Assembly (NCBI GenBank): GCA_965365465.1
Contig: CBDUBU010000192.1
Span: 1 to 7,747, forward strand
DNA length: 7,747 nt
From: CBDUBU01 sp965365465
GTDB lineage: Bacteria; Bacteroidota; Rhodothermia; Rhodothermales; DASSAV01
Reading direction: 5' to 3'
Shown: positions 1 through 5,165 of the stretch, in pieces
Numbering within the stretch: position 1 is the first letter of the stretch
Layout of the letters: each line of letters opens with the position of its first letter
Translations under genes and position numbers: made by a program
Notes under the pieces: model-generated
Databases searched by the model: none
What the model saw: the letters and a program-made list of their open reading frames with translations, nothing else
What the model was told of the DNA's origin: nothing

Positions 1-77
1 AGCGCGACCGGATGGGCCATCTCATCCTCAGCGCCCTCGACGAGCACGACCGGGCCATCCTGAAAGAACTGCTCTAG
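1..77 (+). CDS. C-terminal end of an unidentified protein (partial)
   Basis: Only the last 24 codons are present, read in the third frame and ending at TAG 75-77. The tail reads RDRMGHLILSALDEHD followed by RAILKELL, a charged amphipathic helix typical of a soluble protein C-terminus. The other two + frames look less protein-like: one stops at base 63 and the other runs on with no natural end. Too little remains to name a family. The gene converges on the minus-strand 94-378 gene with 16 bases between the two stop codons. The six-T run at 89-94 sits in that gap, but I see no good stem before it. Confidence 0.5.
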   Translation, partial: RDRMGHLILSALDEHDRAILKELL

Positions 78-93
78 GCATTCCCGTCTTTTT

Positions 94-378
94 TCAGGCA
101 GGCTCCGGCTCTGGCAGGGTAGGGGTCTCCTCATGGGCGGGGGCAGGAACGCCGGCCGGATCTTCGCGCCGCGCGGCGTCCTCCGCAGGCCGTGGTATCA
201 GGTGGGGGTCGATCGGGCTGCCGAAGAAACGGTGGAGTCCGAGCAGCAGCAGCGTTGCGCCGATGGCGCTGCCGAGCGCAGGAGGCAGCAGGCCCGGCAT
301 CAAGGAACCGGCAAACACGGCGGTCCCTGCCGCAAGAAGCAACAGGGAGAGCAGGTAGGACGTGATCGGAACGTTCAT
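94..378 (-). CDS. Small two-segment membrane protein of unknown function
   Basis: This is a 94-residue protein I do not recognise. Two hydrophobic segments, about residues 6-28 and 32-50, are joined by a short Gly/Pro turn. They are followed by a polar, Pro/Glu/Ala-rich tail (about 55-94) that is probably disordered. The segment HRFFGSPIDPHLIPRP marks the change from membrane to tail. The start codon lies four bases after the stop of the sodium/calcium exchanger gene upstream, so the two are almost certainly cotranscribed. I see no clear Shine-Dalgarno, which suggests translation coupled to the exchanger. A role as a small partner of the exchanger is inference from position alone. The hydrophobic layout and tight spacing make this reading far better than the + strand ORF over the same bases. 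Confidence 0.7.
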   Translation of the reverse strand: MNVPITSYLLSLLLLAAGTAVFAGSLMPGLLPPALGSAIGATLLLLGLHRFFGSPIDPHLIPRPAEDAARREDPAGVPAPAHEETPTLPEPEPA

Positions 379-382
379 GGCG

Positions 383-1357
383 TCATGAACCCGGCAGGGC
401 AGGTTGATTCAGGGAAATCAGGTAGAATACATAGCCGATGTAGAGGGCAAGCAGGAGCGCGCCTTCCCCGCGCATCAACCGGAAGCCGGTGCGCATCAGC
501 GGAAGCATCAGCACGGCCACCGCCGTCATCACCCCCAGATCGACCAAGTTGATGCCTTCGTTCTGCAGCGGCCGGACGAGCGACGAAACCCCCAGGATGC
601 CCAGGATGTTGAAAACGTTCGAGCCAATCACATTGCCGATGGCGATATCGCCTTCGCCTCGCGCCGCCGCCACTACCGATGTGGCGAGCTCAGGCAGACT
701 CGTGCCGATGGCGACAATCGTCAGGCCGATCATAGCGTCGCTCATGCCGAACGTTCGGGCAATGACCGTTGCCCCATCGACCAGCAGATCGGCCCCTGCC
801 ATCAACAGGCCCAGCCCGCCCAGCACGTAGAGCACATCCAGCCATGCCTTGTTTAGGGGCGTCGGCAGGGCCTGTGCAAATTCCTCCTGAATGCGCGGCG
901 CCTCTCGCCTCGCCTGCCAGATATTGTAGCCGGTATACCCTATGATCCCGGCTAGCAGGAAGAAACCTTCTGCGCGACTTATCCTGCCGTCGAGCAGCAG
1001 CAACAGCAGCAGCATGGACACCACGATCATCACCGGCACGTCCAGCCGAAGCAGATGAGCATGAACCCGCAGGGGGCGAATCAGCGCCGAGAGGCCGAGA
1101 ATGAGTGCGATGTTGCAGATGTTGGAGCCGACTACGTTGCCCACCGCAATCGCTCCGTTGCCGTTGAGCGCCGCCTGAACGCTGACGACCAGTTCGGGAC
1201 TGCTCGTTCCGAAGGCCACCACAGTAAGTCCGATGACGAGCGGCGACACGCCGAACCGTAAGGCAAGGGCAGTTCCACCCCGCACCAGCCCCTCGGCCCC
1301 GAAATACAGCAGGGCCAGTCCGCCGGCAAGGGTTGAAAAGGTAACCAGTAATTCCAT
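383..1357 (-). CDS. Calcium/sodium antiporter, CaCA superfamily (YrbG-like)
   Basis: This is a 324-residue inner-membrane exchanger of the Na_Ca_ex type, expected to move Ca2+ against Na+ (possibly also K+ or H+). Two homologous halves in inverted repeat are visible. The first alpha-repeat has GLTVVAFGTSSPE at about residues 43-55, then GNVVGSN at 73-79. The second has GLTIVAIGTSLPE at 211-223, then GNVIGSN at 241-247. E55 and E223 match the essential ion-binding glutamates of the family. About ten hydrophobic segments fit the usual fold. The loop between the halves (about 148-171) is short and charged, with no regulatory domain, as in prokaryotic members. Length is normal. The run of seven leucines at 116-122 comes from mostly CTG codons. 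The start ATG at 1355-1357 has no strong Shine-Dalgarno. The gene leads a unit with the small membrane protein downstream. Ion preference cannot be read from the sequence. Confidence 0.95.
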   Translation of the reverse strand: MELLVTFSTLAGGLALLYFGAEGLVRGGTALALRFGVSPLVIGLTVVAFGTSSPELVVSVQAALNGNGAIAVGNVVGSNICNIALILGLSALIRPLRVHAHLLRLDVPVMIVVSMLLLLLLLDGRISRAEGFFLLAGIIGYTGYNIWQARREAPRIQEEFAQALPTPLNKAWLDVLYVLGGLGLLMAGADLLVDGATVIARTFGMSDAMIGLTIVAIGTSLPELATSVVAAARGEGDIAIGNVIGSNVFNILGILGVSSLVRPLQNEGINLVDLGVMTAVAVLMLPLMRTGFRLMRGEGALLLALYIGYVFYLISLNQPALPGS

Positions 1358-1400
1358 GAGCAGGCGCCGGTTAGATGGGGATGCAGCAGATGCAACAAGC

Positions 1401-1466
1401 GAGAGGGGCAGGGAGGCTCCTCATCCATCACGGCGTTCCCGTGCCTCCGGCGCTCCCTGCCCTCTC
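1401..1466. repeat. Long imperfect inverted repeat between two minus-strand genes
   Basis: The left arm GAGAGGGGCAGGGA (1401-1414) pairs with the right arm TCCCTGCCCTCTC (1454-1466) except for one bulged G, giving about 13 base pairs. A second possible pairing inside is GGAGGC (1412-1417) with GCCTCC (1443-1448). It lies 16 bases past the stop of the 76-residue gene and 43 bases before the exchanger start. It could be a terminator for the first or a leader structure for the second. No T run follows on the minus strand, so a classical intrinsic terminator is not supported. Confidence 0.6.
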
Positions 1467-1482
1467 GATCTGTCGCTGCCTG

Positions 1483-1713
1483 TCAGACCATCAGAATGAA
1501 ATAGAACATCCCCCCGATCAGCCCGGCGCCGAGCAGAAGAAGAAAGTATAACACGAGGACAAACCCCCGGTTTTCCGGCTCCAGGTTCACAGGAGCCTGC
1601 TTGCCGCCCCCGGCCGCTTGCGGATGTGATAGAACGATGGCTTGCTTTCTGAACTGGTTATTGCGCCGGACAGCCCGCTTATGGGCTTCTGCCTGTACAC
1701 GTAGGGAATTCAT
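1483..1713 (-). CDS. Small tail-anchored membrane protein, unknown function
   Basis: This 76-residue protein does not match a family I know. The N-terminal 30 residues are polar and very basic (HKRAVRRNNQFRKQA at 11-25). They are followed by a Gly/Pro-containing linker and one hydrophobic segment (about 51-76) that runs to the C-terminus, so the protein is probably tail-anchored with its basic part in the cytoplasm. The segment contains GAGLIGG with a GxxxG spacing (64-68), which could support helix packing. The start at 1713 is chosen because AGGAG lies eight bases upstream. A longer in-frame reading back to 1884 is possible, but it adds low-complexity sequence and would place that ribosome site inside the gene. 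It stands alone between structured intergenic segments. Confidence 0.6.
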   Translation of the reverse strand: MNSLRVQAEAHKRAVRRNNQFRKQAIVLSHPQAAGGGKQAPVNLEPENRGFVLVLYFLLLLGAGLIGGMFYFILMV

Positions 1714-1721
1714 GGTATATG

Positions 1722-1726
1722 CTCCT
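1722..1726 (-). promoter_or_regulatory. Ribosome binding site for the 76-residue protein
   Basis: AGGAG on the minus strand, eight bases before the ATG at 1711-1713. A second AGGAG copy lies at 1731-1735. This site selects the short start over the upstream in-frame extension. Confidence 0.65.
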
Positions 1727-1883
1727 GCCGCTCCTGCGGCATACGGGAAAAGCTGAATTGCTGCTAAACAGAGAGGTATTGGGCCGGAGGCAAGTGATGA
1801 AATCACCAGGTCCGGCAGGCGGCGCGCCCGCGCCCCTTCGTCCAGCGGGGAGCCGGAAACTACAGAAAGGCTGGAACGCGCCA

Positions 1884-1899
1884 CGCCCGTGGACGGGCG
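1884..1899 (-). terminator. GC-rich hairpin just past the 1906-2343 gene
   Basis: CGCCCGT and ACGGGCG form a perfect 7-base inverted repeat around GG. In RNA this would be a six-pair stem with a four-base loop. It begins six bases after the stop codon of the minus-strand gene above it, which fits a 3' end structure. No T run follows, so it may only stabilise the transcript end. Confidence 0.35.
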
Positions 1900-1905
1900 C
1901 AGCAG

Positions 1906-2343
1906 CTAGATTCGAAGCACGCGCAAGAGACGATAACGCGGAGGAGAGACGCCTCCCGAGTCCACTGTGCCATCCGTAAGGCGCGAGGCCCTGTGCGCCG
2001 TCAAATCAGGTTGCGCGTGGCGCCACAGCGCACGCGAAGTCGGCGATTCGGGCCGGGCTGAAAATGTGGAGGAGCGGGACGACGAGAGCCATTCGGGCAG
2101 CAGCGGATACCCCGGCGCAAGCGAAGCTTCCCGGATGCTGTCGGCTGCATTTCGTCCGGCGTGCAGCGGCAAGCCTCTGCCATCTATGATTTCATCCGGC
2201 CTGCCATCAGCGCCCGGCGGCGTCTGGATGAGCAATCCAAAGGCCGGAAGCGCCAGGAGCACAAACCAGACAGCGGGCAGTGCGGCCATGCAGCCCTCGC
2301 GCAAACGCTCGTTTGGGTTTCGTGTAATCCGTTCGGTAAGCAC
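1906..2343 (-). CDS. Hypothetical single-membrane-segment protein (doubtful gene)
   Basis: From GTG at 2341-2343 this reads 145 residues. An ATG at 2359-2361 would add six. I prefer the GTG because a full AAGGAG lies six bases upstream of it, inside the longer reading. The protein has a charged N-terminus (TERITRNPNERLREG), a hydrophobic segment rich in Leu/Ala/Val/Phe (about residues 19-40), and then a long Ser/Pro/Arg-rich tail without recognisable structure. The first 60 residues look like a normal signal-anchor protein. The rest reads like non-coding GC-rich sequence, so the gene could be decayed, frameshifted or spurious. Support comes from the ribosome site and from a hairpin right after the stop. 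I do not recognise a family. Confidence 0.4.
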   Translation of the reverse strand: MLTERITRNPNERLREGCMAALPAVWFVLLALPAFGLLIQTPPGADGRPDEIIDGRGLPLHAGRNAADSIREASLAPGYPLLPEWLSSSRSSTFSARPESPTSRALWRHAQPDLTAHRASRLTDGTVDSGGVSPPRYRLLRVLRI

Positions 2344-2349
2344 GAAGCG

Positions 2350-2355
2350 CTCCTT
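2350..2355 (-). promoter_or_regulatory. Shine-Dalgarno AAGGAG favouring a GTG start
   Basis: AAGGAG on the minus strand lies six bases before GTG 2341-2343, and would fall inside the coding region if the upstream ATG at 2359-2361 were used. It is the main evidence that something is translated here. Confidence 0.5.
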
Positions 2356-2572
2356 AATCATTTACCGGCGCAGGGGCCGGCCATGAACCCGTCAACGAAA
2401 AAACCTTTACTCCCCTTTTCTTGCAGGCACGAAAGTCCCGTAGGGGGTAGCGGACACCGGCTCTGCAAAGCGTCCTGACGATCTCCGCCCCTGTTTTCCG
2501 TGACAGGCGCTGCTTCCCCCAGTTCTCTACAGAAGATCTCAACAAAGCAATTTATCGGGGGTTTCGCGTCCG

Positions 2573-2602
2573 AAAAAAATAATGACAAGGCAGCGCCTGC
2601 CT
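2573..2602 (-). terminator. Hairpin followed by a T run, possible second terminator for the GH127 gene
   Basis: AGGCAG (2588-2593) and CTGCCT (2597-2602) form a perfect six-pair stem with a three-base loop. Reading the minus strand, the stem is followed after eight bases by seven T residues (2573-2579). The gap makes it imperfect as an intrinsic terminator. It lies about 165 bases past the GH127 stop codon, behind a closer hairpin. Confidence 0.35.
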
Positions 2603-2645
2603 GCTGAATGCATGGATGCTTCACTCCGTTCAGCATGACACAGGG
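2602..2645. repeat. Dispersed intergenic repeat-like element
   Basis: The core GATGCTTCACTCCGTTCAGC (2615-2634) followed by ATGACA resembles a short element that recurs between genes in many environmental bacterial genomes, and often creates false ORFs reading like 'MLNGVKH' or 'VQHDTGG'. Both kinds of reading occur here on opposite strands. An inverted pair TGCTGAA (2602-2608) and TTCAGCA (2629-2635) brackets it. Only one copy is in the window, so its repeat nature rests on recall rather than on anything seen here. Confidence 0.4.
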
Positions 2646-2733
2646 GGATGGGACTGCCGCTTCCTTACCCAACGTGTCACTCTGCAGCCCGCGATGGATC
2701 TATGCCTGACGCCTTACAAGCGGCCCGCCAGGA

Positions 2734-2764
2734 GAAACGGCGCCGGAAGTGAGCGCCGCGTTTC
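2734..2764 (-). terminator. Terminator-like hairpin directly after the GH127 gene
   Basis: CGGCGC (2738-2743) and GCGCCG (2753-2758) pair perfectly around a nine-base loop. An outer GAAA (2734-2737) can pair with TTTC (2761-2764) across a two-base bulge. On the minus strand the stem begins within a few bases of the stop codon and is followed by TTTC, a short T tract for an intrinsic terminator. Confidence 0.45.
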
Positions 2765-2765
2765 C

Positions 2766-4748
2766 TCAGGGCGCGATAACGGGAAACTCCGAGATCCGAA
2801 GCGTAGTGCAGCCGTACGGAATCAGTTCGATGGTTTCCACCGGTTCGGAAGAAGCCGCCGGACTGTACGGAAGCGTGCCGTATACCCAGTCGTACCGATC
2901 CCATTCCGGAATGCGCTTGCCCTGCGCCACAATCGTGATGGGCGCTGCGTCCGGCTGCCAGGGCTGAAGCGGCGCGCTGCCGCTTTTGACGACCTCGAAC
3001 GTTCCGTCCGTCAGCAGCCCGTAATTCCAAGGGCTGCCCGGCGCAACTTCCCACGTAGGCACGCCTTCTACTTCCTCCAGCTTTTTCCAGTCTTCCTTGA
3101 TCTTCAGGGCATAGACAAGCGGGCCGCGCGTTACCCCGGCGAGGTTCTGGTGCCACGCGCCAACTTCCACTTCCACAGGCAGGCGCAGTTCTACCGTGTC
3201 GCCGTCTTTCCACTCGCGCTGAAGGCGGAACACCTTCCCACTTTCCGGCTGCGCCTCGCGGCGCCCGTTGACGAGGACTTCCGCTCCAGACGCCCACGCC
3301 GGAATGCGCAGGTGAAGCGGAAAAGAAGCGGGTTGCTCGCTATGGAAAACGAACCGGACCTGGTCCTCGAACGGGTAGGTCGTCTGCTCCTCGAAGCGAA
3401 CGGGGACGCCGCCTGCCACCTGCGCCGTGGCGGTGCTCGGTCCGTAGACGAGCGCCGCGAGGCCGCCGTCTTCGGTCGCCAGCCAGAGGTTTTGTACGAA
3501 CTTGGGCCAGCCCTGGTGCATGTTGGTGGTGCAGCACGGATACCCGGTCAGCAGGCCCATCAGGTTCGCCGTACCGCTGTGCTGCTGCACGTAATGCTCG
3601 CCTCCGCGCCGGACATGCACCTGGTTCGGCTGCTGGAAATACTGGCGTGACCAGTAGTCCTCCGTCACCTGCGTGGGCAGCGCGTTGTAGGCCACGCGCT
3701 CCAGCCGGTCGGCATAATCGACATCCTCTGCGATCTGGAGCAGGGTTTCGAGCGAGTACATGAACTCGACCACTGTGCATAACTCCGTGCCCTGGATCGG
3801 GTCGGTGCCGTGAAGGGGCTCGTCCCCGGAAAACATACCCTGCACCTGTCCGTGCGCCTCATCGAGAAAGCGCAACCCCGCCGCCACCGATTGGAGGTAC
3901 TTTTCGTCTCCCGTCAGCAGATAGGTAAGGGCAGGCTGTTTGACGCCCATCGCCACGTTGACGCCGTGGGTGGAAGGCGGCTGCCGGTGGGCCAGGCCGT
4001 TCGTCCAGTCTGCCGTCTGCTCGTGGAGCAGCCGCGCCAGGTCGAGCAAAAAGGCATCTCCCGTCCGGTTGTAGAGCCAGTAGACGCTGGCCTGGTTCTC
4101 GCCGCCCCGGTTTTTGGCCCAGTACGTCCAGTGTTCGAGCGGCTGCTCCGGCAGGTGTTCGAGCTGGTAACGGAAGTAGCGCGTCATGAAGGCCGGCACG
4201 CGCTCGTCGCCGGTGGCTTCGTAGTAGGACTGCATCACCTTGAGCATCACCATGCGCGGCCACCAGTCCGACTTGTTGCCGCGCTGGATGCCGCCTGCAT
4301 CGCCGCCCGGAACCTCGGTGTCTGCCGGGCCGAAGAAGCCGTCGGGGCGCTGGCTTTGCAGCGTCCATTCGATCCAGGGCCTTGCCTTATCGATGAGGCG
4401 CTGGTCGTTCAGGATATAGGCTAGCGGCACAAGCCCATCGAGCCAGTACGGCCCGCGCTCCCAACTGTCGCCGTTGCCGCCAAGCCAGCCATTGTCCTCC
4501 CCGACGTTTTCGTAGACCTCGTCCAGATGCCCCGTCATGCCCTCGGCCATCAGGCGCAGTTGCTCGTGGAGCCAGCCTGCCGGCTGCACCGCGCCAATCG
4601 GAAGCGGCGCATAGGCTGTCTGAACGAGCGGAGCGCGGTTGAAGACATAGCCCGTGTCCGGCGCCGTTTCCCGGGCGGCGGAAGATGACGCTCCGGTGGA
4701 GATGAAAAGAAGCAGCGCCGGAAGCAGGGATCTCAAAGTCTGTGGCAT
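2766..4748 (-). CDS. Secreted GH127-type (DUF1680) glycoside hydrolase, probable beta-L-arabinofuranosidase
   Basis: This is a 660-residue enzyme of the DUF1680/GH127 group, whose known members remove beta-L-arabinofuranose or related sugars using a zinc-bound cysteine nucleophile. An N-terminal signal peptide (basic start, hydrophobic core LLPALLLFIS, cut near residue 24) sends it to the periplasm or outside, with no lipobox. The alpha-barrel domain covers about 40-430 and beta-sandwich domains follow to the end. The active-site set is complete: GTELC gives E322 and C324, GYPCCTTNMHQGW gives C405 and C406, and GMFSGDEPLHG supplies a likely acid/base E310. These match E338, C340, C417, C418 and E322 of Bifidobacterium longum HypBA1. 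CCTTN replaces the CCPPN seen in many relatives, so the substrate may differ. The start at 4748 is preferred because the in-frame extension to 4811 overlaps a promoter and would bury the signal peptide. It is a lone gene, not in an evident polysaccharide-utilisation cluster. Confidence 0.92.
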   Translation of the reverse strand: MPQTLRSLLPALLLFISTGASSSAARETAPDTGYVFNRAPLVQTAYAPLPIGAVQPAGWLHEQLRLMAEGMTGHLDEVYENVGEDNGWLGGNGDSWERGPYWLDGLVPLAYILNDQRLIDKARPWIEWTLQSQRPDGFFGPADTEVPGGDAGGIQRGNKSDWWPRMVMLKVMQSYYEATGDERVPAFMTRYFRYQLEHLPEQPLEHWTYWAKNRGGENQASVYWLYNRTGDAFLLDLARLLHEQTADWTNGLAHRQPPSTHGVNVAMGVKQPALTYLLTGDEKYLQSVAAGLRFLDEAHGQVQGMFSGDEPLHGTDPIQGTELCTVVEFMYSLETLLQIAEDVDYADRLERVAYNALPTQVTEDYWSRQYFQQPNQVHVRRGGEHYVQQHSGTANLMGLLTGYPCCTTNMHQGWPKFVQNLWLATEDGGLAALVYGPSTATAQVAGGVPVRFEEQTTYPFEDQVRFVFHSEQPASFPLHLRIPAWASGAEVLVNGRREAQPESGKVFRLQREWKDGDTVELRLPVEVEVGAWHQNLAGVTRGPLVYALKIKEDWKKLEEVEGVPTWEVAPGSPWNYGLLTDGTFEVVKSGSAPLQPWQPDAAPITIVAQGKRIPEWDRYDWVYGTLPYSPAASSEPVETIELIPYGCTTLRISEFPVIAP

Positions 4749-4782
4749 GACAGGTTTTCTCTTTTTTGTTTCACTACCGACT

Positions 4783-4811
4783 ATGATAGCGTCCGGGCCG
4801 CAGTTCATCAA
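4783..4811 (-). promoter_or_regulatory. Sigma70-like promoter for the GH127 gene
   Basis: On the minus strand TTGATG (4811-4806) and TATCAT (4788-4783) are separated by exactly 17 bases, 4/6 and 5/6 matches to the -35 and -10 consensus. Transcription would start near 4776, giving a leader of about 28 bases before ATG 4746-4748. The leader is rich in A and G (AAAAAAGAGAAAA) but has no classical Shine-Dalgarno. The position excludes the upstream TTG/ATG starts. Confidence 0.5.
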
Positions 4812-4838
4812 GAGGCCCCGCGGCTGTGGGACCTTGAC

Positions 4839-4865
4839 AGCGGGCGCTTGAGAAAAAAGCGGGCG
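4839..4865. repeat. Two 8-base direct repeats in the divergent intergenic region
   Basis: AGCGGGCG occurs at 4839-4846 and again at 4858-4865, 19 bases start to start (near two helical turns), between the divergent GH127 gene and the small lipoprotein gene. The first copy abuts TTGACA (4834-4839), a perfect -35 hexamer on the + strand with no good -10 at the right distance. It could be an operator or chance in GC-rich DNA. Confidence 0.25.
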
Positions 4866-4934
4866 TCATGAGCCGATCTGAAAAGCTTCCCGGCTTCTAT
4901 GGATAAACATCTTTTCACCAGAACCGGTAAAGCC

Positions 4935-5147
4935 ATGAAAACCGTGAAGCATCTGACCCTGGCGATGGCCCTCATGGGACTGCTCGCCTTCTCCGCCTGC
5001 GCTTCGAAAGAACATTGCTACAGTCTCGTCGGCTCGGATGATGATGATTGCTACGAATACGCCGACGCGCCGGCCCAACTGGCAAATGCGCCGGACACGC
5101 TCCGCGTGCAGGCCCAACCGCTGGAAAATGCCGAACCCAGAGACTAA
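4935..5147 (+). CDS. Small putative lipoprotein, unknown function
   Basis: This is a 70-residue protein with a lipoprotein-type signal: basic start MKTVKH, hydrophobic core LTLAMALMGLLAF, then SAC with the lipid-modified cysteine at residue 22 (the -3 residue is Phe, not the usual Leu/Val/Ile). The mature part is about 49 residues. It has two more cysteines (28 and 39) that could pair, an acidic patch GSDDDDCYEY (33-42), and a Pro/Ala/Gln-rich tail. An earlier in-frame ATG at 4899 would add 12 polar residues before the signal and is less likely. Neither start has a clear ribosome site. It lies 18 bases before the 5166-5735 gene, so the two are probably one operon of exported proteins. The acidic cluster could bind a cation, but that is a guess. 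I do not recognise a family. Confidence 0.6.
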   Translation: MKTVKHLTLAMALMGLLAFSACASKEHCYSLVGSDDDDCYEYADAPAQLANAPDTLRVQAQPLENAEPRD

Positions 5148-5153
5148 AACGAC

Positions 5154-5157
5154 AGGG
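5154..5157 (+). promoter_or_regulatory. Ribosome binding site deciding the start of the 5166 gene
   Basis: AGGG lies eight bases before ATG 5166-5168. The alternative in-frame GTG at 5157 overlaps this sequence and has no such site, so the ATG is preferred. Confidence 0.5.
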
Positions 5158-5165
5158 TGGATGTC

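Larger units (their letters stand above)
2362..2733. other. Intergenic region without a convincing gene
   Basis: About 370 bases between the doubtful 145-residue gene and the GH127 gene. The short readings here on both strands have no coherent domain, membrane or signal pattern. The region contains an AT-richer patch (about 2535-2590), a hairpin with a nearby T run on the minus strand, and a dispersed-repeat-like element (both listed separately). A small inverted repeat, CCGGC with GCCGG (2365-2380), lies just before the minus-strand gene. I found no convincing promoter for that gene. Confidence 0.6.

Noticed and set aside
133..856. + strand open frames over the exchanger operon
   Set aside because: Low-complexity Arg/Gln/His-rich translations opposite a well-supported exchanger and a membrane protein.
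990..1017. CTG-repeat tract in the exchanger gene
   Set aside because: It encodes leucines in a membrane helix and is interrupted by other Leu codons. Slippage potential is minor and ordinary for such helices.
1358..1482. Riboswitch for a cation upstream of the exchanger
   Set aside because: A hairpin exists, but I could not recognise any conserved loop sequence of a known metal riboswitch.
2358..2672. Minus-strand 104-codon frame in the intergenic region
   Set aside because: It contains the VMLNGVKHPCI reading typical of intergenic repeats, many cysteines and no structural pattern. It also overlaps the start region of a better candidate.
2616..3650. Long + strand open frame (344 codons)
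   Set aside because: It is antisense to the GH127 enzyme, is very rich in Arg, and starts inside the repeat-like element with the typical spurious reading VQHDTGG.
4834..4862. Promoter with TTGACA on the + strand for the small lipoprotein
   Set aside because: The -35 hexamer is perfect, but the bases 16-18 positions downstream are GC-rich and do not resemble a -10 element.
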